Assembly (NCBI RefSeq): GCF_040049295.1
Contig: NZ_JBDZDQ010000002.1
Span: 1 to 64,000 of the forward strand
Length of the DNA stretch: 64,000 nucleotides
Direction of reading: 5' to 3'
DNA from: Sphingomonas sp. KR3-1
GTDB taxonomy: Bacteria > Pseudomonadota > Alphaproteobacteria > Sphingomonadales > Sphingomonadaceae
The notes under the pieces were generated by a model, which did no database searches, was not told the origin of the DNA, and saw only the letters and a program-made list of their open reading frames with translations. Positions 16,725 to 25,794 of the stretch are shown one piece after another. A program made the position numbers and the translations under genes. Each line of letters opens with the position of its first letter. Position 1 is the stretch's first letter.

Positions 16725-19700
16725 ATGACTGCTGTCGCCGCCAACACGCTTTCGCCGACCCGCCGCCGCAACCTGCGGCCGTTGCTGCTCGCTTCCGTGT
16801 TCGCCGCGGGCGCAGTGCCGGGCCTTGCCCATGCGCAGACCGTGGTGAGCGCGAACACCTCGACTTCGACCTCCACCAATGTCGGCGGCGAAGCCACGGT
16901 GACGGTCAATCCGGGCGTCACGGTCACCTATACCGGCACCAGCCGCTGGATCGGCTACACCACCGCGCCGACCAACAACGGCCCGGTGATCACCAACAAC
17001 GGCACGATCCTCGCCACCGCCACCGGCGCGCGCGTGCTCGACACGACCGGCAATTTCACGACGCGCTCGCTGACCGTGAACAACAATGCGGGCGCGGAGA
17101 TGCGCTCGGACGAAGACGTCATCCGCATCTACAATCTCGCCACCAACGTTGCCGCCACCGGCACCACGGTCACGATCAACAACGCCGGCACGATGACGTC
17201 GATCAACGGCGATGGCATCGACCTGGCGAATGTTTCCTATGCCAACCTGCTGCTGACCAACACCGGCACGATCAATGCCGGCGCGAACGGCATGACCTTC
17301 GGCAACGGCACGATCGAGCAGCGGGGCCAGATCACCGCGGCGGGCACGGCGATCAACTCGACCAGCACGATCACCACGCTGGTGCGCAACATCAACCTGC
17401 GCACGGGCAGCGTGACCCGGAGCACGGGCGGCGAGGGCATCACCCTGGCCGGCAACAGCAGCACCAACCTGATCTCGATCGAGAACGGCGCCACGCTGCG
17501 CGGCGCGACCAACGGCATCTCCGCGGGCGCGGTGACGATCAACAGCGCGGGCTCGATCACCGGCACCTCGGGCTATGGCATCACCGGCACGACCACGGCG
17601 GTGCGCAGCATCACGCTGAGCAGCGGCAGCACGACGCAGGGCGGCACCAGCGGCATCAACCTGACCGGCGGCAGCAACACGGTCAACGTGCTGGGCGGCG
17701 CGAGCGTCACCGGCGTGACCGCCGGCCTCTATCTGACCTCGACCGGCACCAACGTGGTCACCGTCGCGGCAAATGGCAGCGTCACTGCGTCCGGCGCGGT
17801 CGATACCGACGGCAATCCCGACAGCGACGGCATGTATCTGAGCACCGTCACGCTCAGCAATTACGGCACGATCAGCGGCACGAGCTATGCGCTTTCGGGC
17901 CAGTCCTCGACGGCGCATGTCCGCGACATCACGCTCTATGCCGGCAGCACCACCAGCGGCGGCATCAGCGCGATCGATTTCTACGGCGGGATGAACACGA
18001 TCTCGGTCGAGACCGGCGCGACCGTGATCGGCGAGATCAGCGGCGGCGTGACCAGCACCGGCGGCTACGACACGCTGAAGCTGTTCGGCAGCGGCGTGGC
18101 GGTGATCCCGACCATCTCCAATTTCGAAGCGCTCCAGGTCAATGGCGGCGACTGGACGACGACCCAGACGCTCAACGTCACCACCGCCGGTGCGACGGTC
18201 GCGCAGGGCGCGATCCTCCGCCTCGGCAATGGCGGCACGCTCGGCAGCGTCAACGGCGCGATCGTCAACAACGGGTCGCTGATCTTCAACCGCAGCGACA
18301 CCTACACCCAGGCCGCGGCGCAGACGATCAGCGGCACCGGCACGCTCGAGATCACCGGCGGCACCTATTCGCTGCTCAACGCCAACAGCTATACCGGCGC
18401 GACGACGATCACCGGCGGTGCGTTGCGCGCCGGCGCCGACAATGCCTTCTCGGCGGCGTCCGCGATCACGATCGGTGCGGCGGGCACGCTCAACCTCAAC
18501 GGCTTCAGCCAGACCGTGACCGGCGTCACCGGCGCGGGCAACATCGATCTCGGCACTGCCGGGGCGACCCTGAGCTTCGGCGGCAACAACGCCGATGCGG
18601 TGCTGTCGGGCGTGATCTCGGGCACCGGCAACCTGACCAAGATCGGCACCGGCCTGCTGACGCTGAGCGGCGCCAACAGCTTCCTCGGCCTGACCACGAT
18701 CGACAGCGGCAGCCTTCGCGTCACCGGCGCGCTGGCGAGCGGCGTCGCGATGAACACCGGCACGCTGAGCGGCAACGGCACGATCGCTGGCGCCGTGACG
18801 ATGGCGGCGGGAACGGTGATCGCACCAGGCTCGCTCGGCACCGCCGGCACGCTGCGCACCGGCTCGCTGGTGCTCGATGCCGGCACCACGCTTGCCTTCG
18901 ACCTGGGCGCGCCGGGCACGGCCAATGCCGCGCAGAGCGATCGCATCATCGTCACCGGCGACCTGACACTCGGCGGAACGCTCGCGGTGAACGATGTCGG
19001 CGGGTTCGGCATGGGCGTCTATCGCCTGATCGACTATACTGGATCGCTCACCAACAACGGCCTGACCGTCGGCACGATGCCCGCCGGGACCGACACCAGC
19101 CTGGTGACGATCCAGACCTCGATCGGCCAGCAGGTCAATCTGGTCTATGGCGATGCCGGCACGCTGGTGCCTGCGGTGCAGTTCTGGGACGGTTCAGGCT
19201 CTTCGGGCGACGGCGTGATCAGCGGCGGTTCGGGCAGCTGGGTCAACGGCATCGACAACTGGACGCGCAGCGACGGCGTGATCAACGACGCCTGGGGCGA
19301 GCAGTTCGCCGTGTTCGGCGTGACCGGCGGCACGGTGACCGTGGACGACGCGATCCACTTCGGCGGCATGCAGTTCATGACCAACGGCTATGAGATCGCC
19401 GGCGGCACCGGCACGCTGCAGGCGATCGAGGCGGTCACCTCGATCCGTGTCGATCCGGGCATCTCGGCGACGATCTCGGCGGCGATCAGCGGCACCGGCG
19501 GGCTCGCCAAGCTCGACAGCGGCACGCTGACGCTCACCGGCGCCAACAGCTATACCGGCGGCACCGTGGTCAATGGCGGGCGCCTGCGCCTCGCCGGCGC
19601 CGGTGCGCTGCCGGGCGGCTTCACGGTCGCTTCGGGCGCAGTGGTGGAAGTCGCCACCGCGCAGAGCGCGACGACCATCGCGGGTGACGGCGCGGTCGAG

Positions 19701-22700
19701 CTCGGCGCGCAGCTGACCATCGGCGCCGGCAATGCCGACAGCAGCTTCGCCGGCGTGCTCACCGGCACGAGCGGCATCACCAAGACCGGCACGGGCACGC
19801 TGATCCTGAGCGGCGCCAACAGCTATGGCGGCACCACCGTCCTGACCGGGGGCACGCTGCGCCTCGCGGCGGGCGGGACGCTCGGCACCGGCAATGTCTC
19901 GATGACCTCGGGCACGACGCTCGACCTAGCCGGCATCGCCACCACGATCGGCACGCTCGCGGGCGGCGGCACGGTCGCGATCGGCACCGACGGATCGCTC
20001 ACCACCGGCGGCAGCGGCAACACCAGCTTCGCCGGCTCGATCACCGGCACGCGCGGCGCGCTGGTCAAGACCGGCACCGGCACGCTGACGCTCAGCGGCT
20101 CGAACAGCTTCAGCGGCGGCACCACGATCGGTGCCGGCACGCTGGTGGTCGCGGCGGCCAATTCGCTGTCGAACACCGGCACGGTGCGGATCGAGGCGCC
20201 CGGCACGCTCCAGATCGGCGTCAGCAAGACCCTGGGCGGCGTCAGCGGCAGCGGCGCGATCGCGCTCGGCGCCAACACGCTGACCGTCAGCACCAGCGGC
20301 GCCTATGACTTCGCCGGCACTGCCAGCGGCACCGGCGGCATCGCCAAGGCCGGCACCGGCACCTTCACGCTGAGCGGCGTCAACAGCTATACCGGCACGA
20401 CCGCGGCGAGCGCGGGCACGCTGCTGGTCAACGGCAGCGTTGCGGGTGACGCCAGCGTGGCGAGCGGCGCGACGCTGGGCGGCACCGGCGCGATCGTCGG
20501 CACGGTGACGGTGGCGAGCGGCGGCACCCTGACCGCCGGCACCGCGGGAGCGGCGGGCACGCTGACGCTCGGCAACCTGGTGCTGACCGGCGGCGCGAAC
20601 CTGAACTATGATCTCGGCGCGGCCAGCATCGCCTCGGCCAGCGACCGTCTGGTCGTCACCGGCGACGTGACGCTGGCGGGCTCGCTCAACATCACCGATG
20701 TCGGCCAGTTCGGCACCGGCGTCTATCGCCTGATCGACTATGGCGGCACGCTGACCAACAACGGCATCGCGTTCGGCACCCTGCCGAGCGGCGTGGCGGT
20801 CGCCCAGCTCGATCTCCAGACCAGCGTCGCCAACCAGGTCAACCTGGTCGTCTCGGGCGCGCTGCCCGACGTCCAGTTCTGGGATGGCACCGGCACCGGT
20901 GGCGACGGCGCGATTGCCGGCGGCGGCGGCAGCTGGAACAACAGCGCCTATAACTGGACCGGCTCGGCCGGGCTGGAGAACACGCGCTGGGGCTCCAAGT
21001 TCGCGGTGTTCCAGGGCACCGGCGGCACCGTGACGGTCGATGCCGGGATTTCGTACACCGGCATGCAGTTCATGAACAACGGCTATGTCATCGCCGCGGG
21101 CACCGGCACGCTGACGGTGACCTCGGCCGACGGCAGCATCCGCGTCGATGACGGGGTGACCGCGCGCATCGATGCCAGCATCGCCGGCACCGGCGGGCTG
21201 ACCAAGCTCGACAGCGGCACGCTGATCCTGGGCGGGCAGAACAGCTATACCGGCGCGACTCTCGTCAGCGGCGGCACGCTGCGCCTCGCCGCGAGCAACG
21301 CCATCGCGGCGACGTCCGCGGTGACGGTGGCGAAGGGCGCGACGCTCGATATCGCCGCCGCCAATACGCTCGGCGCGCTTGCGGGCGAGGGCGCCGTGGT
21401 GCTCAACGCCAACCTGGCGGTGGGTGCCGGCAACGCGACCAGCGCCTTCGCCGGCACGCTCTCGGGCACCGGCCAGCTCAGCAAGACCGGCACCGGCGTG
21501 TTCACGCTTGGCGGCACGCAGAGCTACAGCGGCGGCACCAGCATCGACGCGGGCACGCTGCGCCTCTCCGGCGCGACCGTGCTCGGCACCGGCGCAGTGA
21601 ACGTCGCGACCGGCGCCACGCTCGATCTGGCCGGCAACGCCCTGTCGGTCAGCCGCCTCGCCGGCACCGGCGCGGTCACGCTGGGCACCAGCGGCGCGTT
21701 GACCGTCGCGGAGACGGCAGCCGATGGCAGCTTCGGCGGAGTCATCTCGGGCGCGGGCACGCTGATCAAGGCAGGCGCAGGCACGCTGACGCTCACCGGC
21801 GCCAACACCTATACCGGCGGCACCCGCATCGATGCCGGCACGCTCGCGCTGACCGCAGCCAACTCGATCAGCACCACCGGCGCGGTCGACATCGCCTCGG
21901 CGGGCACGCTGTCGATCGCCACGGCCAAGACCATCGGCACGCTGAGCGGCGCCGGCAGCGTCACGCTGGGCAGCAACACGCTGACCGTGGGCAGCGGCAA
22001 CGGCAGCAGCAGCTTCTTGGGCGTCGTCTCGGGCACCGGCGCGCTGACCAAGACGGGCACCGGTACGCTGACGCTGGCGGGCGCCAACACCTATACCGGG
22101 CTCACCACCATCTCGGGCGGCACGCTGGTGCTCGCCGCCACCGGCAGCCTTGCCGGCGGCGTCAACATCACCTCGGCCACCGGCGTGCTGGATCTCACCG
22201 CGGGCAGCAAGACGCTGGCCGGCCTGCGCGGCGTCGCCGGCGCCGCGGTCCAGCTCGGCACCTCCAACCTCGTCATCGCCGGCACCGCGACCGAGACCTG
22301 GGCCGGCGTGATCAGCGGCACCGGCAATGTCGAGAAGGCGGGCACCAACACGCTCACCGTCTCGGGTGCCAACAGCTATACCGGCACCACCACGATCAGC
22401 GGCGGCATCCTGCGGGCAGGCGCGACCAACGTGATCGCGCTGAGCGCGCTCAACATCGCGGCGGGCCGCTTCGACCTGGCGAGCTTCGACCAGACGATCG
22501 CCGGCCTCACCGGCGCGGGCACCGTGACGCTGGGCACCGCCACGCTCACCGTGGGCGGCAACAACGTCAGCACCACCTATGACGGCGTGATCAGCGGCAC
22601 CGGCAACCTGGTGAAGACCGGCACCGGCACGCTGACGCTCACCGCGGCCAACACCTATTCGGGCTATACCCGCGTCGATGCCGGCAAGCTGGTGGTCAAC

Positions 22701-24164
22701 GGCACGCTCTCCAACACCGCGATGACCGTCGCGGCGGGCGGGCGCCTGGGCGGCACCGGCACCTTCGCCAGCCTCGACGTGGTCGGCACGCTGACGCCGG
22801 GCAATTCGGTGGGGACGATCACGACCACCGGCAACGTCACCTTCCGCGCCGGATCGGTCTACGAAGTCGAGACCAATGCGACGATCGGCAGCGACCTGGT
22901 CGCCGCGGGCGGCAATGTCGTGATCGAGGGCGGCACGGTGCGCGTGATGCCGCTGGGATCGGGCTATAACGCCTCGACCACCTATCAGATCGTCAGCGCG
23001 GGCGGCACGCTGACCGGGAAGTTCGCCGGCGTCACCAGTGACCTGGCGTTCCTCGCGCCGAGCTTGGTCTACACGGCCAATGCCGTGAACCTGGTGCTGC
23101 GCCGTACCGACATCGCCTTCGAAGCGGTAGCGGCGACGCCGAACCAGGTGGCGGTGGCCAAGGCGGTCCAGGCGGCCGGCGCGGGCACGGTGTTCAGCCA
23201 GGTGCTGGGCCAGGATACTGTCGGCGCGCGCCAGGCCTTCACCCAGCTTTCGGGCGAAGTCTACGCCGCGCTGCCGGCGCTGGCGCTCCACCAGGCCCGC
23301 CAGAACCGCGACGCCGTGCTGGATCGCCTCGGCGAGCCGGTAAACGGCGGCGTGTGGCTGCAATATTCGTCGAGCGACATGGATATCGACGCGGACGATG
23401 GGCACGCGGCGCTCGGTCGCCGGATGACCGGCGTGCGCGGCGGGCTCGACGCCACGCTCGGCGGCCTGCGCCTCGGCGCGGTCGCCGGGCACGGCACCAG
23501 CGACATCCGCGCGGACGGGCTCGCGAGCCGCGCGACGATGACCGCCACGACCTTCGGCATCTATGGCGGCTACCGCGCCGGCCGGCTCAAGGTGCGCCTG
23601 GGCGCGACGGTCGAGAGCAGCCTCGCCAAGGCCTATCGCTCGGTGTCGATCGGCGGCTTCGGCGATACGCCGGCCGGGCGCGGGACGACCAACATCGTCC
23701 AGGCCTTTGGCGAAGTCGCCTATTCGATCGCGCTGCACCGCTGGAACATCGAGCCCTTCGTCGCCAGCGGCGCGAGCCGCGTGGCCGCGAAGCACATCGT
23801 CGAGACCGGCGGTCTCGCCGCGCTCGAGCTCGGCAAGGTCCAGCAGGGCGTGCTGGGGAGCAAGGCCGGCGTGCGCTTCAACGGCGCGCTGCCTGTCTTC
23901 ACCGGCAGCCGGCTGCGCCTGACGGGTGCCGTCGCGGTGCAGAGCCAGGATCTCGACAAGGTCGCGGCGCGCGATGCCCGCTTCCTGGCGACCGGCCAGG
24001 CCTTCACCATCTCCGGCAACCAGCCGTCGAACACCAGCGCCGCGCTCGATCTCGGCATCGCGCTCGACGCGGCGGGCGGCACGCTCTCGGTCCGCTATGT
24101 CGGCGAATATGCCTCCAACGCCCAGGATCACGGCGTCCGCGCGACGCTCGGCTGGCGCTTCTGA
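16725..24164 (+). CDS. Autotransporter (type Va) with beta-strand-repeat passenger
   Basis: This complete 2479-aa autotransporter has a long N-terminal signal peptide (RRRNLRPLLLASVFAAGAVP, cleavage near AHAQ, residues 35-38). Its passenger of about 2150 residues is built of autotransporter-associated beta-strand repeats (many copies like GTGTLTLSGANSYTGTT). A C-terminal beta-barrel from about residue 2205 begins near GGVWLQYSSSD and ends in ATLGWRF, the expected terminal aromatic residue. The barrel should insert in the outer membrane and export the passenger. No protease triad or other catalytic domain is evident, so adhesion or surface structure is most likely. A TCCGGGGGATCACC leader precedes the ATG. 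The passenger contains a duplicated non-repeat module. It follows the TonB receptor and hydrolase in the same direction. Confidence 0.95.
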   Translation: MTAVAANTLSPTRRRNLRPLLLASVFAAGAVPGLAHAQTVVSANTSTSTSTNVGGEATVTVNPGVTVTYTGTSRWIGYTTAPTNNGPVITNNGTILATATGARVLDTTGNFTTRSLTVNNNAGAEMRSDEDVIRIYNLATNVAATGTTVTINNAGTMTSINGDGIDLANVSYANLLLTNTGTINAGANGMTFGNGTIEQRGQITAAGTAINSTSTITTLVRNINLRTGSVTRSTGGEGITLAGNSSTNLISIENGATLRGATNGISAGAVTINSAGSITGTSGYGITGTTTAVRSITLSSGSTTQGGTSGINLTGGSNTVNVLGGASVTGVTAGLYLTSTGTNVVTVAANGSVTASGAVDTDGNPDSDGMYLSTVTLSNYGTISGTSYALSGQSSTAHVRDITLYAGSTTSGGISAIDFYGGMNTISVETGATVIGEISGGVTSTGGYDTLKLFGSGVAVIPTISNFEALQVNGGDWTTTQTLNVTTAGATVAQGAILRLGNGGTLGSVNGAIVNNGSLIFNRSDTYTQAAAQTISGTGTLEITGGTYSLLNANSYTGATTITGGALRAGADNAFSAASAITIGAAGTLNLNGFSQTVTGVTGAGNIDLGTAGATLSFGGNNADAVLSGVISGTGNLTKIGTGLLTLSGANSFLGLTTIDSGSLRVTGALASGVAMNTGTLSGNGTIAGAVTMAAGTVIAPGSLGTAGTLRTGSLVLDAGTTLAFDLGAPGTANAAQSDRIIVTGDLTLGGTLAVNDVGGFGMGVYRLIDYTGSLTNNGLTVGTMPAGTDTSLVTIQTSIGQQVNLVYGDAGTLVPAVQFWDGSGSSGDGVISGGSGSWVNGIDNWTRSDGVINDAWGEQFAVFGVTGGTVTVDDAIHFGGMQFMTNGYEIAGGTGTLQAIEAVTSIRVDPGISATISAAISGTGGLAKLDSGTLTLTGANSYTGGTVVNGGRLRLAGAGALPGGFTVASGAVVEVATAQSATTIAGDGAVELGAQLTIGAGNADSSFAGVLTGTSGITKTGTGTLILSGANSYGGTTVLTGGTLRLAAGGTLGTGNVSMTSGTTLDLAGIATTIGTLAGGGTVAIGTDGSLTTGGSGNTSFAGSITGTRGALVKTGTGTLTLSGSNSFSGGTTIGAGTLVVAAANSLSNTGTVRIEAPGTLQIGVSKTLGGVSGSGAIALGANTLTVSTSGAYDFAGTASGTGGIAKAGTGTFTLSGVNSYTGTTAASAGTLLVNGSVAGDASVASGATLGGTGAIVGTVTVASGGTLTAGTAGAAGTLTLGNLVLTGGANLNYDLGAASIASASDRLVVTGDVTLAGSLNITDVGQFGTGVYRLIDYGGTLTNNGIAFGTLPSGVAVAQLDLQTSVANQVNLVVSGALPDVQFWDGTGTGGDGAIAGGGGSWNNSAYNWTGSAGLENTRWGSKFAVFQGTGGTVTVDAGISYTGMQFMNNGYVIAAGTGTLTVTSADGSIRVDDGVTARIDASIAGTGGLTKLDSGTLILGGQNSYTGATLVSGGTLRLAASNAIAATSAVTVAKGATLDIAAANTLGALAGEGAVVLNANLAVGAGNATSAFAGTLSGTGQLSKTGTGVFTLGGTQSYSGGTSIDAGTLRLSGATVLGTGAVNVATGATLDLAGNALSVSRLAGTGAVTLGTSGALTVAETAADGSFGGVISGAGTLIKAGAGTLTLTGANTYTGGTRIDAGTLALTAANSISTTGAVDIASAGTLSIATAKTIGTLSGAGSVTLGSNTLTVGSGNGSSSFLGVVSGTGALTKTGTGTLTLAGANTYTGLTTISGGTLVLAATGSLAGGVNITSATGVLDLTAGSKTLAGLRGVAGAAVQLGTSNLVIAGTATETWAGVISGTGNVEKAGTNTLTVSGANSYTGTTTISGGILRAGATNVIALSALNIAAGRFDLASFDQTIAGLTGAGTVTLGTATLTVGGNNVSTTYDGVISGTGNLVKTGTGTLTLTAANTYSGYTRVDAGKLVVNGTLSNTAMTVAAGGRLGGTGTFASLDVVGTLTPGNSVGTITTTGNVTFRAGSVYEVETNATIGSDLVAAGGNVVIEGGTVRVMPLGSGYNASTTYQIVSAGGTLTGKFAGVTSDLAFLAPSLVYTANAVNLVLRRTDIAFEAVAATPNQVAVAKAVQAAGAGTVFSQVLGQDTVGARQAFTQLSGEVYAALPALALHQARQNRDAVLDRLGEPVNGGVWLQYSSSDMDIDADDGHAALGRRMTGVRGGLDATLGGLRLGAVAGHGTSDIRADGLASRATMTATTFGIYGGYRAGRLKVRLGATVESSLAKAYRSVSIGGFGDTPAGRGTTNIVQAFGEVAYSIALHRWNIEPFVASGASRVAAKHIVETGGLAALELGKVQQGVLGSKAGVRFNGALPVFTGSRLRLTGAVAVQSQDLDKVAARDARFLATGQAFTISGNQPSNTSAALDLGIALDAAGGTLSVRYVGEYASNAQDHGVRATLGWRF
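18820..19560 (+). repeat. Autotransporter passenger module, copy 1
   Basis: This unit of about 245 residues has the order GDLTLGGTLAV...GVYRLIDY, a linker, QFWDGSGSSGDG, GSGSWVNGIDNW, WGEQFAVF, GGMQFMTNGYEIAG, TSIRVDPG, LAKLDSGTLTL. It recurs as copy 2 about 1.7 kb downstream. It interrupts the simple beta-strand repeats and carries conserved Trp, Phe and Tyr residues, suggesting a defined fold, perhaps a beta-helix cap. Borders are approximate. Confidence 0.7.
20530..21260 (+). repeat. Autotransporter passenger module, copy 2
   Basis: The second copy has the same order: GDVTLAGSLNI...GVYRLIDY, QFWDGTGTGGDG, GGGSWNNSAYNW, WGSKFAVF, TGMQFMNNGYVIAA, GSIRVDDG, LTKLDSGTLIL. Identity to copy 1 is moderate, so the duplication is not recent. 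Borders are approximate. Confidence 0.7.
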
Positions 24165-24187
24165 ACCTCGCACAAGGGAAGACCATC

Positions 24188-25174
24188 ATGTTGAAGTCGT
24201 TCGCGATCGCGCTGCCGCTGTTCTCCGGAGCCGCGGTCGCCGCCACTCCGGCACCTACCGCCACCGAGGCGCAGGACAAGGCGCCGTCGCTCCAGTCTGT
24301 CTGGGGGGACAAGGGCTATATCGAATATATGCCGGGCAACGGGCCGGTGATCATCACCGCGCCGCATGGCGGCAACATGATGCCGGAATCGATCCCGGAC
24401 CGCACGCCCGAGAGCTGCGGCGGCAAGGCGGTGGTGGTGCGCGACACCAACACGCTCGAGCTCGCCAAGGCGATGCGCGATGCCTTTTATCGCCGCCACG
24501 GCTTCTATCCCTATGTCGTCGTCAGCCATATCGCCCGCAAGAAGCTGGACGCGAACCGTCCGCTCGAGGAGGCGGCCTGCGGCTCGCCCGAGGCCGGCAA
24601 GGCGTTCGACGAATGGCATGCCTTTATCGAGCAGGCCGAGCGCGAAGTGATCCGCGACTTCGGCAAGGGCTGGTACATGGATGTGCACGGCCACGCCCAT
24701 CAGATTCAGCGGGTCGAGATCGGCTATCTGCTGACCACCGCGCAGGTCAATTATTCGGACGCGTCGCTCAATGCCGACAAGGCGCTGCGAGACCGGGTGT
24801 CGATCCGCAACCTGCTGTCGGACAAGGTTCAGCTCGCCGATATCCTGCGCGGGCCGGATGCGCTGGGCTCCGCCTTCGAGCGTGACGGCTTCCGCGCAGT
24901 GCCGAGCGACGCCGATCCGGCGCCGGGCGCCAACAAATATTTCTCGGCGGGCTACAACACGCTGCGCCACGGCTGCTCGGCCGATGCTGCCGCGGCAGGC
25001 AGCAAGACCGACGGCAAGATCTGCGGCGTCCAGTTCGAGACCAACTACAAGGGCCTGCGCGACACCGCCGAGAACCGCCGCCGCTTCGGCGACACGGTGG
25101 CGATCGCGGTGGGCGACTATCTGAAGCGCTATTACGCGATGGATATCGGCGCCAAGAAGAAGGGCCGCCGCTAA
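24188..25174 (+). CDS. Secreted N-formylglutamate amidohydrolase-family protein
   Basis: This 328-aa protein has an N-terminal signal peptide (MLKSFAIALPLFSGAAVAAT). Family-like motifs follow in order: VIITAPHGG, VRDTNTLELA, HIARKKLDANR, a DVHGHAH metal-binding-like motif, RVEIGYLL, and FETNYKGLR near the C-terminus. Cytoplasmic members (HutG type) deformylate N-formylglutamate. This one is predicted to be exported, so histidine degradation is unlikely and a related extracellular amide or peptide substrate is more probable. It starts 24 bases after the autotransporter stop with an AAGGGAAG ribosome-binding site, so the two may be co-transcribed. A strong hairpin follows the stop. Confidence 0.85.
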   Translation: MLKSFAIALPLFSGAAVAATPAPTATEAQDKAPSLQSVWGDKGYIEYMPGNGPVIITAPHGGNMMPESIPDRTPESCGGKAVVVRDTNTLELAKAMRDAFYRRHGFYPYVVVSHIARKKLDANRPLEEAACGSPEAGKAFDEWHAFIEQAEREVIRDFGKGWYMDVHGHAHQIQRVEIGYLLTTAQVNYSDASLNADKALRDRVSIRNLLSDKVQLADILRGPDALGSAFERDGFRAVPSDADPAPGANKYFSAGYNTLRHGCSADAAAAGSKTDGKICGVQFETNYKGLRDTAENRRRFGDTVAIAVGDYLKRYYAMDIGAKKKGRR

Positions 25175-25182
25175 GGCCAGGG

Positions 25183-25212
25183 TGCGTCGCCGTGCGGACC
25201 GCCGGCGACGCA
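25183..25212 (+). terminator. Hairpin terminator candidate after the N-formylglutamate amidohydrolase-like gene
   Basis: TGCGTCGCCG (25183-25192) pairs perfectly with CGGCGACGCA (25203-25212) around a 10-base loop, 9 bases after the TAA stop. A weak CTTCG follows instead of a T-run. It probably ends the upstream transcription unit. Confidence 0.55.
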
Positions 25213-25256
25213 CTTCGCTGGAAGGCATAGTCGCCGGTGCTGCCCGGCGGAGAGGG

Positions 25257-25270
25257 TGGGTAATTACCCA
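25257..25270. promoter_or_regulatory. Perfect 14-bp palindrome, candidate operator of the exported-enzyme operon
   Basis: TGGGTAATTACCCA is fully palindromic and lies 60-73 bases before the start of the operon's first gene. It consists of two abutting GGGTAA half-sites head to head. The same hexamer occurs as spaced repeats in front of the MalT-like regulator (44958, 44979) and the TonB siderophore-type receptor (47769-47806). This suggests, without proving, a common regulator. Confidence 0.5.
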
Positions 25271-25329
25271 TCGGCTTGCTTGACCTGAATTTCCCCGTGG
25301 AGACTAATCCGTCCAAACAGGGGGTTCAG

Positions 25330-25794
25330 ATGAAGGCTTTGACATTGCTCGCCGTTCTGCTCGTTCCGGCGATCGGCTTCGCCCAGCCGCCCGCAGCGGA
25401 AGAGCCGTTTCCCAAGGCCGCCTTCGAGGTCTTCCGCATGGCGCCGGGCCGGCAGGAAGACTTCATCCGCAAGCTCGCGCTGTGGGACGAAGTCTCGGCC
25501 GCGGGCGGCCAGCCGCGCACCCAGATGTTCATCCACGAAGAGGGTGAGGGCTGGGACGTGCTGCTGTTCAAGCCCTATCCCAAGACCCCCGCCACGCCGG
25601 CGCAGCAGGCGGCGATGGATGCCAAGGCGAAGTCGCTGGGCCTGGCGACCGGGCCGGCCTTCTGGCTCGAGATGCGCAAGAACGTCGCCTGGCACAGCGA
25701 GACCACCGCGCAGGGCCCGATCCTGGCGTCGCAGTGGCTGGCGCGGCTCGATGCGTGGCGCGCCGCCAATCCCGGTTCGGCGCAGGGCCAGTGA
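25330..25794 (+). CDS. Small secreted protein of unknown function
   Basis: This 154-aa protein has a clear signal peptide (MKALTLLAVLLVPAIGFAQ). I chose the ATG at 25330 because the signal peptide starts there and CAGGGGGTTCAG directly precedes it. The mature part contains FEVFRMAPGRQEDFIRKLAL and GWDVLLFKPYP, which looks like a small alpha+beta (ferredoxin-like or dimeric barrel) fold, but I do not recognise a family. Its TGA overlaps the GTG of the next gene, so translation is probably coupled to the oxidase. It may be an accessory or substrate-binding protein for the exported enzymes behind it. Confidence 0.8.
   Translation: MKALTLLAVLLVPAIGFAQPPAAEEPFPKAAFEVFRMAPGRQEDFIRKLALWDEVSAAGGQPRTQMFIHEEGEGWDVLLFKPYPKTPATPAQQAAMDAKAKSLGLATGPAFWLEMRKNVAWHSETTAQGPILASQWLARLDAWRAANPGSAQGQ

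Noticed and set aside
19926..24173. A 1415-codon open frame on the minus strand opposite the complete autotransporter
   Set aside because: Low-complexity Arg/Ala/Gly-rich translation and exact overlap with a clear sense gene mark it as an antisense artefact.
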